The notes: generated from the letters alone by a model not told the origin. 64,000 nucleotides of DNA from Blasia pusilla (GCA_050084515.1 CM114274.1:30628001-30692000); one strand, 5' to 3'. Shown: positions 24,438 through 33,711, numbered from the stretch's first letter. Made by a program: numbers and translations.

Positions 24438-26205
24438 TTGATGAAGAGGAGGACGAGGTGTTCCAAACACCGAGTCTTCTACGTTGTTATCGAGTGTTGT
24501 AGCTCCATTGATTTGGGACAAGGACGGATATATGGGGCCATGAAGGGCCCACGAAGATACTTGGGTGGAGTGGGCACCATTGAGTTGGAGGACTTCATGC
24601 AGGAGTTTGATACGTGGTGTGATATGTAGATGTTGCATAACGCCACGTTGTTTACATCCTTCTTGGCTTGGAAGGGGTTGTTTCAGCGCTTGGAGGGACT
24701 ACCCATGGATGATTACCATGAGTTTAGGAAGGATCATGTTGCTGAGATTGAGGCATGGAGACAATATTGGTCTCCAGGCTATGTGTCTATCATCCATGGT
24801 GGTATTGGTAGTAGTGCTCCTACTATGCCAGCCAGCCCGACGTTGAGTGGTACGAGTACGAGACGGAGTGGGGGTACCTAGTGGAGGTACCCATGGAGGT
24901 ACTAGTGGGGGTACTAGTGGAGGTACTAGTGCCCCACCATCGTTTAGCCCGGTTGTAGAGTTCTTCAAGAGGTTGAAGAAGAACTATCAGGGAGTGAAGA
25001 TAGAGAAGTTGAGGAGTCTTCAGGAATTTGAGCAAAAGACTGGTGAGAGTCTTCGTGAGGCATACACTTGTATGCGACGCTTGATTTCAGTAACCGAGGG
25101 TGTGACTAAGGCTCAGGAAGTCCAGTTTTGGTATGGGATCTTGGACAGAGAGTTGTGCCGCAGGGTAGGTGATGCTACTCTTATGAGTGATGATTCACCC
25201 ACATTGACCCATGTGTTTGCTCTATCTGAGAAGATTGAGCTTAACATGGTGGAGGAGAGAGTGGTGACATCCGCATTCAGTAGGGATACAACTACTACTT
25301 CTTGCGTTTAGCAGTCCACCTCACAGTCTCGTAGTAGTGGTGGTGGTAGTAGTAGTGGGAGTCGTGGGGGGTACACACGACCTCAGTCAGGTCTTAGAGG
25401 GACACCTACGCAGAGACCATTGCCTTCATTTGCTGCCCCGCAGCAAGGAAAGTCATGTTGAACATGTGGAGGTGATCATGTTAGGAGGTTTTGTCCCCAA
25501 GAGGATGGGAGAAGGACTTTGGAGGATGGGCCTCAGTCGGCCCCAACTCAGTGTGATCATTGCGGGAGACCAGGTCATCCTCGAGAGCGTTGCTTTGATC
25601 TTCATCCAGAGTTGAGATCAGGCCCCGGCCGTGGTGGAGTAGCTCCAAGAGGCCGAGGTGGTAGGGGTGGTAGAGGTGGACCAGTGGTTGGAGAGCCTAC
25701 GGTGGCTACCCCTACCACTACGACAGAGTCAACTATGGCTGCCAGGATTGAGCAGTTGGAGCAGAAGTTGGCTACTATGGCTGGTATCCAGCATAGAGTA
25801 GGTTCAGGAGCAGGTGCTTCCACCTCTTATGGAGGGGATTATCTCTCTTATATGGCGAGTGTAGCACAAGTTGAGGCATCAGCTGCAACTACGAGAGGAG
25901 CCACTCGAGCGTCAGAGCCACGTGGTGCTACTGTGGAGTTGGACCCACAAAGAGGTGAGGCTCGGAGGCAGGCTAGGCTTTCCCAGTCATTCTTGTTGTC
26001 AGAGGTGCTTAGGACTCCATCCATGGTTCCTACGCAGCCTATTGAGCCAAAAATGGGGACTGAGGCATCTACATCGCGTGTAGTAGACACGGATGCAGCA
26101 TCCACTGCAGTATTGCGGATGGCAACTTCAGTGTTGGGATCCCCATTGTTTTCGGCCACGGAGGTGATGGCTTTAGGAGTGACTTGGCTCCTATATTTCA
26201 GCTAG
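24438..26205 (+). pseudogene. gypsy-1 gag with zinc knuckles
   Basis: Gag-like sequence starts in one frame ('GTIELEDFMQEFDTWCDM', TAG stop at 24627-24629, then 'FLAWKGLFQRLEGLPMDDY'). It changes frame at about 24850-24880 in a Gly-Gly-Thr repeat and continues ('VVEFFKRLKKNYQGVKIEKL', 'TGESLREAYTCMRRLI', 'EVQFWYGILDRELCRRVG'). TAG at 25309-25311 and TGA at 25459-25461 break this frame. The second stop lies inside a first Cys/His knuckle (C-x2-C-x3-H-x4-C, about 25456-25492). A complete CCHC knuckle C-DH-C-GRPG-H-PRER-C lies at about 25552-25593. An Arg-Gly-rich tract, a coiled-coil-like 'IEQLEQKLATM' and 'YLSYMASVAQVEAS' follow. The product would form the particle and bind the RNA. The frame then ends and pol continues in a different frame from about 26184. 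Confidence 0.85.
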
Positions 26206-27185
26206 CAGCCACATTGTGTGAACGTGGGGGTGTTACTGCTACACGTGCTAAGGTGGATGAGGGTGTTGCGGTGGAGCGACCCTCTATGTCAGGTGTAGCA
26301 TTGAGTACCCGTGCTACTTGGCAGGCATCAGCGGCGAAGATGGATGCATTACCAGCCCAGCCAGCCATTGATCGTGAGAGGCTTACACCTGGTGTATATA
26401 TGTTGGACAACCGGAGTGGGATATTCCGATTGGTGAGTCCTATAGGACAAGTGTATAGACCAGATAGAGTCTTGTTAGACTCCGGTGCCCAACCTTTGAT
26501 GTTGGGAAAGGCGGCATGTATTGGTTTGGATATTCGGAGGTCAAAGCTTGAGCCTTGCCCATTCCAGATTCAAACATCACTTGGAGGAGCCAATGACAGG
26601 TCTCAATTCATGACACGGGAGAAGTTGTCTGTACAGTTGAGACCAGATCATGCGACTCGGTTGGGAGTGCCTGCAGTGGTCACATCAGCCGAGTCGTATG
26701 ATGTTCTAGTTGGAGGAGTAGTATTGTACCCGATGGGTTTTCAGATGGACTACTGGACTGAGACAGTGTCTTGTAGACCTGGTTGGCAGTCTGAGGATAG
26801 ACGTATGAGCCAGGTTCCTATGAGATTTATTTATGGGGCTCGATCAGGAGGGTCTTCCCCAACGGTGTTAGCATCTGTGGCTGGTTTTAGTGGAGTAGTC
26901 ACTTGGCCAGGAGACTTTTTGGAGGGTAATGTTTATGCTATGGATTCTCCTATGCATGAGGAGGTAGAGGAGGTCCCTAGTTTTGCAGCATTGGCAACCT
27001 CACCGTTGGATGTGCCACTTTGGAGTTTAGGCGGTGCTCTACAGCAAGAGGCTGATCGCCTAGTGCAAGAGGCTTGGTGTGAGGCTGTTATACCTCACGA
27101 GGAAGAGGAGGCCCCACGGCGGACTCCTACTTATGGTCCAGTTGGGTTATCCCCTTTGGATACTACACCCATTGTATGGCAGTAT
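26184..27185 (+). pseudogene. gypsy-1 pol: aspartic protease and linker
   Basis: This frame overlaps the end of the gag frame by about 20 bases, so entry would require a frameshift; the frame opens at a TTG codon, not an ATG. The active site is 'RVLLDSGAQPLMLG', with the catalytic Asp codon at 26478-26480. A flap-like region and 'ESYDVLVGGVVLYPMGF' (about 26691-26741) follow, as expected for a retropepsin. Next comes an acidic linker ('EEVEEVPSF', 'PHEEEEAPRRTP') leading without a stop into the methyltransferase. The protease would cut the polyprotein, presumably also freeing the methyltransferase. Whether the gag-pol frame change is programmed or a decay mutation cannot be told from one copy. 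Confidence 0.8.
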
Positions 27186-28155
27186 CCGCCGGAGGGCATT
27201 TGTGTGTTAGATCTCTTTGGTGGGATTAGCACTAGTTTGGCTGCAGTGTTGCAAATCGATATTCTTGTGCGGAGATACGTGTATGTGGAGCGAGATGAGA
27301 TGGCCCAGAGAGTCTCATCCCGACATATTTTTCAGTTGCTGCCGAGATATCTTGAGTTGTTGCCGCCATCAACTATTCGTGGGTACCAACATGCTTTGTC
27401 GTCACACATTGCATTGTTGGGGGCGCAAGACCTTGAGAGGGTTGGTCCTGTGGATTTGGTGATTGTTGGATGGCCATGTCAGGGTCATACACGTGATAGT
27501 CGTGGTGAGGGATTACACGACCCTAGGTCTCGATTGTTTTGAGAGATGTTACGGGTGTTACGAAATCTTCAGGTTCATCAGGCACATGCTCCACCTTACA
27601 TTTTGGAGAATGTTCCATTGTTGGGTGACACTCGGACCCGGATGACGGCGAGTGTTCATGAGGTGCGGTCTTGGATTGGACCAGCGGTGTTGTTGGATGC
27701 AGCGCGAGTTGGCTCGCGTGCACATCGTCCACGCTTGTTGAGGACAAACTTGTTGCCTAGAGAGGTTCTACATCGAGCATATGATGCAGTGCAGCGGGAT
27801 CCTTGCCTTACAGTGGATAGTATCTTGGATAGTGGTCAACTTTCTCAGGTGGTGAGGGTTATTGATCGGTCACCCATGGCAGTAGTGAACCGTGTGGGCC
27901 AGCCTAGGATGGCACTACCCACATTTTTTAGTTTTCCCTCGTCACATGCCTACAGGGAAGGTGGTCCTGGGCTTGTACGGGATTCTCATGTGCGACAGTT
28001 GGTGGAGCCTAACGCTGATGAGAGAGAGTGTGCGATGGGATTTGCTACTGGTGTGACAGCGGTTGCTTCCATTTCTGAGGCTTCACGACGTCATGTGTTG
28101 GGTCAGACCATGGACCTGAATTGTTTCACTTGGATTTTGAGTCTTGGCATGGCCG
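27186..28155 (+). pseudogene. C5-cytosine DNA methyltransferase domain within gypsy-1 pol (DNMT3-like motif order)
   Basis: The domain lies in the same frame as the protease and is broken only by one TGA (27540-27542). Motif I, for S-adenosylmethionine binding, is 'VLDLFGGIST' (about 27204-27230). Motif IV is 'VGWPCQGHTR' with the catalytic Cys codon at 27477-27479, followed by 'GEGLHDPRSRLF'. Motif VI is 'ILENVPLLG' (ENV 27606-27614). Motif VIII is 'GSRAHRPRLLRTNL' (27711-27752). A motif IX-like 'DERECAMGF' (about 28017-28043) and a motif X-like 'LGQTMDLNCFTWI' (about 28098-28136) follow. The order I-IV-VI-VIII-IX-X is the unpermuted order of DNMT3/DNMT1; plant DRM enzymes have VI-X before I-IV. 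The spacing and the 'SRAHRPR...NL' block most resemble DNMT3. Members transfer a methyl group to C5 of cytosine. The TGA sits where Trp would be read (TGG to TGA). Without it the domain looks complete, so function was probably retained until recently in the lineage. Confidence 0.88.
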
Positions 28156-28396
28156 AGCATCGTCGACTTTGGACTATGTCTGTGGATCTTCCATCCTTTG
28201 TGATGAGCTCGATGGCTATAGGGATGGTAGAGGCATCGGTTGGGGGCGAGGAGAGTAGTATTTTGCATCCTTGGAGTAAATGGGATGTAATGGCTGGGCA
28301 TGTGGAGTTGGTTGCTCATGCTGGTGGAGGAGTTATTTGCTCAGATGATGGTGTAGCTAAGGGTGTACCATCTTGTGAGGGGTTGCGTAGCAGCCA
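28156..28396 (+). other. Linker between methyltransferase and reverse transcriptase
   Basis: The methyltransferase frame stays open to 28490, overlapping the RT frame that opens at ATG 28397. The linker has no recognisable domain. The overlap implies either a frameshift mutation near 28390 or independent initiation of RT. Confidence 0.5.
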
Positions 28397-29850
28397 ATGG
28401 CATCGTCCTCTCCCTCTAGTGTGCCAGTGGAGGAGACTTGGGAGCCATTACTTGGGCCCAAGCTTACGGGAGGTGAGAAACGACGTTTGACACAGTTCCT
28501 ATGTGCTTATAAGAGTTATTTTGCCTTTAGCATGAAGGAGTTGGGTGCTTTGGTTGGAGCCGGTATACGGATTGATTTGGCTAGTGATACGCCAATCTTC
28601 CGTCGTCCCTATCGATATAGTGATATGGAGAGGGACCTGATTCAGAGTAGGACATTGGACCTTTTGGAGGCTGGATTAGTGGAGTTGTCGCATGGAGAGT
28701 ATGCATTAGCCACTGTCATGCATGCTAAAAAGGATGTGCATGGCAACTACACGGATAGGCGGATGTGTGGAGATTACCGTCATGTCAATCGGTAGACCAA
28801 GGCTGATAGGTATGCCATGCCTACACCTGAGGAGATCTTTGATGTGGTGGGACAGGGAAAGATTTTCATTACTTTGGATCTTCGGGAAAGATACCATCAG
28901 TTTCTGATTTGAGAGAGTGACAAGGCCAAGACAACATTTTGGGGTGTCAACTCTCATGGCAAGGATTGTTTGTACCAGTGGAAATTCTTACCCTTTGGGT
29001 TGAAGAATGCACCTGCCGAGTTTCAGAGAGTGATGGACAAGATCCTAGTAGGGTTGGATTTTGTTCGGTGTTACATTGATGATATCTTGGTGTTCAGTAA
29101 TACGGTGGAGGAGCATCAGATACATTTGCAGATTGTGTTTGAGCGGTTGAAAGCTCATGCTCTACGTTTGCATCCAAGAAAGTGTAAGTTCTTCCATGAG
29201 GATGTTGAGTACTTGGGTCATGTGATCTATCCACATGGTTTGGGAGTTCAGCAAGCAAAGGTAGAGGCTATTTCACTTATTCCTCATCCGGTAGATGTGA
29301 GTAGAGTTCGAGCATTCATGGGATTGGCGAACTACTATCGGAGGTATGTGAAGGGATTTAGTGTTATGGCAAAGCCTTTGAACCAATTGTTGAAATCAGA
29401 TCAGGAGTGGCATTGGGGAGATGATCAGGAGAGAGCTTTTGTGGAGCTCAAGGCCCAGTTGGTGGCGGCGCCTATCTTTGAGACCTATCGAGGGCGCCCA
29501 TTTCAGTTACACACTGATTGGAGTAGGTTGGGACTTGGAGCGGTGTTGACACAACATGATGATGAGCACATGGAGTTTGTGGTGGCCTATGCAGGTCGTT
29601 CGAATAATGCAGTGGAGTCGCGCTACAATTCATATGAGGGAGAGTGCTTGGCAGTAGTGTGGGCTATGGCACACTTTAGGTGATCAATAACAATTTACCC
29701 TTGTTATTGATCACCAGCCGCTCAAGTGGTTGATGGAGTCTAACAAGCTTACATGGAAGCTTGCACGGTGGGCTCTTATGTTACAAGAGTATGACTTCCA
29801 GATGGTACATAGACCTTGAGTTGCCAACCTTGATGCTGATGGGTTGAGTA
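28397..29850 (+). pseudogene. gypsy-1 pol: reverse transcriptase and RNase H
   Basis: The frame opens at ATG 28397. RT runs through 'RRPYRYSDMERDLI', 'DRRMCGDYRHVNR' and, after TAG 28793-28795, 'YAMPTPEEIFDVV'. TGA at 28910-28912 follows, then 'WKFLPFGLKNAPAEFQRVMD' and the catalytic box 'YIDDILVFS' (YIDD codons 29072-29083). The thumb/connection is 'RAFMGLANYYRRYVKGFS'. RNase H follows with 'FQLHTDWSRLGLGAVLTQ' (Asp codon 29516-29518) and 'YNSYEGECLAVVWAMAHF'. At 29679-29715 a perfect palindrome coincides with a change of frame; 'LVIDHQPLKWLMES' then continues, and TGA at 29817-29819 interrupts 'VHRP*VANLDADGLSR'. RT and RNase H would make the cDNA. The YIDD box and RNase H Asp survive but the frame does not. 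Confidence 0.92.
29679..29715. repeat. Perfect 15-bp inverted repeat at the RNase H frame break
   Basis: The arms GGTGATCAATAACAA (29679-29693) and TTGTTATTGATCACC (29701-29715) are exact reverse complements around TTTACCC. The right arm encodes conserved RNase H sequence (LVIDHQ). The left arm replaces the codons expected after 'AHFR' and shifts the frame. This is what a strand-switch (quasi-palindrome) mutation produces. Confidence 0.95.
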
Positions 29851-31210
29851 GGAACCCATGTACTAGCCAAGAGGATGGAACTGGGGCTAGATGGCATGGC
29901 GAGGTTGATGAGGAGATGGTGCCAGGTTGGCATGCATCTGCCTTTTTATGTTGGTTAGGGGTGGACTCTAGTATGGAAGACCACATGACATCTTACTCTA
30001 GTCAAAGGGTAGATGGCCAGCCTTCAGATCCTAAGGTTGGAGATGGTGGTACGGATCAGCGTGATATTCATGATGATGCGTTGGTGTTGGAGTTCCTACG
30101 GACCAGTAGGGTGCTAGACATAGTGAGTGCCAAGGACCGAGACCGTGTTCTTCAACGTGCTAAGAGGTATCGATTGGAGGGAACACATATTCTCCGTGTG
30201 TGGGAGGATGGTAGAGTACGAGTAGTGCCGCATTTGGCTCAGAGAGAGCGCATTGTGCGACATGCCCATGAGGAGTTGGGACATTTTGGGGTAAAATGTA
30301 CGTATAGCTTACTCCTTGGTAAGTATTGGTGGCGTGGCATGAATACTCAGGTGCAGCAGTTGGTGTCACGTTGTATGGTTTTTGACCGGGTGAGGGCATC
30401 ATTCAATGCCCCTACACCACAGTTACACCCCTTGCCTATTATGGGGTTGGGTTACCGTTGGAGTGTGGACTTTGTGGGGCCGTTACCGTTGACTGTACGA
30501 CATCATCGATATGTGTTGGTGATGGTGGAGCACTTCTCCAAGTGGATTGAGTTGGTGGCATTACCTGACAAGGCAAGTGAGGGAACGGCGTATGCGTTTC
30601 TTGATAGAGTGCTTAGTTATTTTGGTGCACAAGCTGAAGTGCTGAGCGACCAGGGTATAGAGTTTCAGGGTGAGTTTCAAGTCTTGTGTGACAAGGCGTT
30701 GATTGATCATCGGACCACGTCTCGAGATCATCCAAAGGCGGATGGTTTGGCTAAGCATGTGGTTCAGAAGGTGAAGAGGGCATTGCGCAAGTATGGCCTA
30801 TAGAAGGGGCATCTTGGAGATTGGGATATTCAGTTGCCATGGTTAGCCATGGGGTATAGGTTCAGTCGCCAAACATCCTTGGCTTCCTTCTCACCTTATT
30901 TTTCTGTTATACGGGCGAGATTCAGACTTGCCCGCAGTAATTTTTCGAGAGTCTAGTGAGGTGGTGAACCTTGATGACCCAGAGATATGGATGAGAGTGT
31001 GTTCTTAGCGGACAGAGCTCTTTTGGAGAGTTATGCCAACAACCTTTGAGAATCTTGCCATTGCTCAACACAGGGATACGTTGCAACCATTTGGGGTGGA
31101 GGTTATCGACGATCGATTCGTAGGTTCCATGTGGGGGACTATGTCTATTTGCAGCAGATTGCACCGACAACGTTGGATGTGACGGCAGGCCGCACTATTT
31201 TATGAGTGCA
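29851..31210 (+). pseudogene. gypsy-1 pol: integrase
   Basis: After 'LSRNPC' the frame is open to TAG 30801-30803. The N-terminal zinc-binding region is 'HEELGHFGVK' (HX4H) followed by 'SRCMVFDR', where the second Cys of CX2C is Phe. The catalytic core has the first Asp in 'WSVDFVGPLP' (30468-30470) and the second Asp in 'EVLSDQGIEF' (30648-30650). In 'ADGLAKHVVQKVKRALRKYG' the position where the catalytic Glu would be expected reads Lys (AAG, 30753-30755). Beyond the stop, 'GHLGDWDIQLPWLAMGYRFS' continues, then a frameshift near 30900 and the C-terminal 'RFHVGDYVYL' at about 31120, with TGA at 31203-31205. The loss of one zinc ligand and the acidic residue means that this copy could not integrate DNA. 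Confidence 0.88.
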
Positions 31211-31261
31211 CGAGGTGTTAGCTTCTGGAGTTCTCATGTTGGAGGATCGTGATGGAGTTGT

Positions 31262-31489
31262 TTGGAAGGACCATGTGCGCCATGTCATCTTCCAAATGTG
31301 GATGGTACTGTTGACCCAAGCTTAGCCATGATACATTCTAGCTTGAGGTGCATGTTGTGTGGGTCTGCAGGTAACGCAGCCCGTATGTTGGTGTGTGATC
31401 GGCGTTCTTGGGTTTGGCACATGATGTGTTTGACTCCACGTATGGATGTTGTTCCTACTGGAAGGTGGGTTTGTCCTCGATGTACTTAG
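31262..31489 (+). pseudogene. PHD finger at the 3' end of gypsy-1 pol
   Basis: The frame opens without an ATG (TTG), is 75 codons long, and reads 'CAPCHLPNVDGTVDPSLA' and then a PHD finger from Cys codon 31349. The ligand pattern is C-x2-C-x11-C-x2-(R)-x4-H-x2-C-x14-C-x2-C, i.e. Cys4-His-Cys3 with the fourth ligand changed to Arg (CGT, one transition from TGT). The hallmark Trp before the last Cys pair ('GRWVCPRC') is present. PHD fingers read histone H3 tails. At this position, after the integrase, it is analogous to the chromodomain of chromoviruses and may guide integration; that role is inferred. It lies in a different frame from integrase because of decay. Confidence 0.8.
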
Positions 31490-31652
31490 GAGAGGTAGAT
31501 GACTTGATCTTTGCATGATATGGATTACAGATGGGCGACTAACGATGGGGCAACCTAGCACCCGGCCTTCTGATTCGTGCACCCAAGAAGGTATATAGCA
31601 TGTGATAGATGTATAGGGCTACTTGGGAGTTAGAAGGACCTAACCGCCAGTT
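31490..31652 (+). other. gypsy-1 3' untranslated segment
   Basis: Short non-coding stretch between the PHD-finger stop codon and the purine tract. No features seen. Confidence 0.5.
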
Positions 31653-31663
31653 AGGAGGGCGAG
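31653..31663 (+). other. Candidate polypurine tract of gypsy-1
   Basis: AGGAGGGCGAG is the only purine-rich run near the 3' end. It abuts block A (TTGTAGTACAC...), not block B', whose immediate upstream bases (GTACGACAAC) are not purine-rich. This suggests that the functional 3' LTR began at block A. Confidence 0.45.
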
Positions 31664-32245
31664 TTGTAGTACACTTGTGTTTGTGGATGCTCTCGTCTAT
31701 GTCATGTATGTATGTGAGTATGGTATGTCAACGATATATGTTGTATGACGATGTGGATTCGTACGACAACTGTCATGACCATACGGATTATGTCATAGAG
31801 TATAGTGTGCTAGTAGAAGCTATACCTTATGTAGGGCCGTAGTGTCTAGGTAGAGATGCGATTTCATACATAGGGTTGGGGGTTACTCAGTTGAGGGTGA
31901 CTTTTCCAGTAGGGCTCGCTCTTAGGTTGGAGGATATAGTGTGGAGTACAGTCAAAGAACACTTAGTTCTTTGAGTTGAGCCTTTTGCGTTGGGAGTTAG
32001 CCTTGGTAGTGAGTAGAGCTCTTGGCTATGGTGGTTAACGCAAGCTTCGACCTGGATTCTCCCATCGTGGAGTGGATTTGGCTCGATTGTATGTGATTCT
32101 ATACGTGTTTTATGACAGTAGGTCTTTCACGGATTTCAGTTGTGGTACACTTGTGTTTGTGGATGCTCTCGTCTATGTTATGTATGTATGTGAGTATGGT
32201 ATGTCAGCAATGTATGTTGTATGACAATCTGGATTCCCACGACAA
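31663..32245 (+). repeat. gypsy-1 right terminal repeats A-B'-A'
   Basis: Block A (31663-31770) is followed by B' (31771-32138, TGTCATGACC...GGATTTCA), then by A' (32139-32245), which copies the first 107 bases of A with 9 differences. The A/B' joint reads GACA-AC-TGTC, a small palindrome like an LTR-LTR junction. Two readings are possible: an LTR of about 473 bp made of A+B with the insertion permuted, or tandem LTRs of type B+A with one split. Confidence 0.85.
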
Positions 32246-33680
32246 AGACCACAAAGTTGAACATGATGTACTCTATGTACACTCTTTTTCCTTTTATAGT
32301 TTTAGCGCAGAAGTCCCAAAACACGCTAATCTATTTTTGAGCTTATGGTCATAACTCCATTTTCCTTGAAAATTTTTAAGTAGCTTAGACACACTTGAAT
32401 AATACGGTGGCCAAAATTTCAAATGATTTTGACCTACAAGAGCTCAATGAGAAATAGACACACCCTCTAATGCTAAAAGGTTTAATTGCGTAGGTCCTAA
32501 AAACACTTACATATTTTTGGGCTTTTAGTCACAATTCCATTTTCATTCAAAATTTTCATGATGCCTCCAAAAGATTAAAGGATGAATTTTCTTAAATTTC
32601 AGGTGCAAATAAAAATCTTGGTACAAGATGGAAAATGCAAGGCCCCTATTTTGCTAGAGGGTTTAATCGCGAGGGTCCAAAAATTGCTTGTCCATAACCC
32701 CATTTTTCTCGAAACTATGTTGGAAGTCTACAAAAACACTAAGCATCAAGTGTATCAAATTGCAGGTCAAGATGAAGTCCTTGAACAAATGGAAAATGGA
32801 AAGATCCTCTTTTGCTTGAAGGTTAATTTAAATTATGAGGGTCCAAAAATCATTTAAATATTTTTGGCCTTTTAGCCATAATTCCATTTTCTTTGGAACT
32901 TTGCAAGAAGTCTAGATACGCCTTCAAGATTAAGTCTCCCAAATTTAAGGTCAAGATGAAATCCTTGAAGAACATTGAAAATATAAAGACCCTATTTTGC
33001 TAGAAGTTTTAATCTTGAAAGTGCAAAATTAACTTAAATATTTTTGGGCTTTTGGCCATAACTCCATTCTTCTCAAGACTTTGCGTGACGTCTACATATA
33101 TCTTAAGTATAAAGATTCCAAAATTTTAGGTCAACATGAAGTCCTTCAACAAGTTGAAAATGGAAAGATACTAAGTTGCTAAAAGGTTTAATTGCAAGGG
33201 TCCAAAAATCATTTAAATATTTTGGGGTTTTCCTCCACATCTTCATTTTCCTTGAAAATTTGCAAGAATTCTGGACACACCTAAAGTATCAAATGTCACA
33301 AATTTCGAGTCAAGATGAAATGCTTGGACAAGATGGAAAATGGAAAGATACTATTTTGCTAAAAGGTTTAATCGTAAGGGTCCAAAAACCACTTAAATAG
33401 TTTTTGGCTTTTGGACACAACTCCATTTTCCTTGAAACTTTTCAAGAAGACTAAATATACCGAAAAGATCAAGTGTCCCAAATTTTAGGTCAAAATGAAA
33501 TCCTTGGGCAAGATGGAAAATGGAAAGAACCTTTTTTGCTAGAAGGTTTAATCTGGAGGGTCTAAAGAGCACTTGAATATCTTTGGACTTTTGGCCACAA
33601 CTCCATTTTCCTTGAAGCTTTAGAGGAAGTCTACACATACCTTAAGAATCAAGTATCCAAAATTTCACCTCAAGATTGAT
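32245..33680. repeat. ~180-bp satellite array, right portion
   Basis: The block around CCATTTTCCTTGAAA recurs at about 32347, 32528, 32690, 32873, 33056, 33234, 33415 and 33594, spacings of 162-183 bp. That gives about eight diverged units sharing GAAAATGGAAAGA, TAAAAGGTTTAAT and GGGTCCAAAAA. Open frames here are repeat artefacts. A monomer near 180 bp is typical of plant centromeric or pericentromeric satellites, but the array is short and diverged. Confidence 0.9.
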
Positions 33681-33711
33681 CCTTCTTGCCTTGTGAGTAA
33701 TCAAAGCATAT

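Larger units (their letters stand above)
22690..32244 (+). mobile_element. Ty3/gypsy relic encoding a DNA methyltransferase and a PHD finger (gypsy-1)
   Basis: The ~9.5-kb insertion lies inside the satellite array. AAGA is found immediately before it (22686-22689) and after it (32245-32248), a possible 4-bp target duplication. Coding segments in order are gag with CCHC knuckle, aspartic protease, C5-cytosine methyltransferase, RT/RNase H, integrase and PHD finger. Repeat blocks lie as B (22690-23057), internal region, A (31663-31770), B' (31771-32138), A' (32139-32245), instead of a simple LTR pair. B and B' differ at about 22 of 368 positions by eye, so the insertion is not recent. The coding region has about nine in-frame stops and several frame changes. 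It is non-autonomous and probably inactive. Confidence 0.9.

Noticed and set aside
27186-28155. Host DRM-type or CMT methyltransferase gene captured by chance
   Set aside because: The motif order is unpermuted (not DRM), there is no chromodomain or BAH (not CMT or MET1), there are no introns, and it is in frame with the protease within the element.
32582-33638. Series of open frames with similar peptides
   Set aside because: They are the satellite monomer translated repeatedly, not a repeat protein: frames differ and stops occur in most units.
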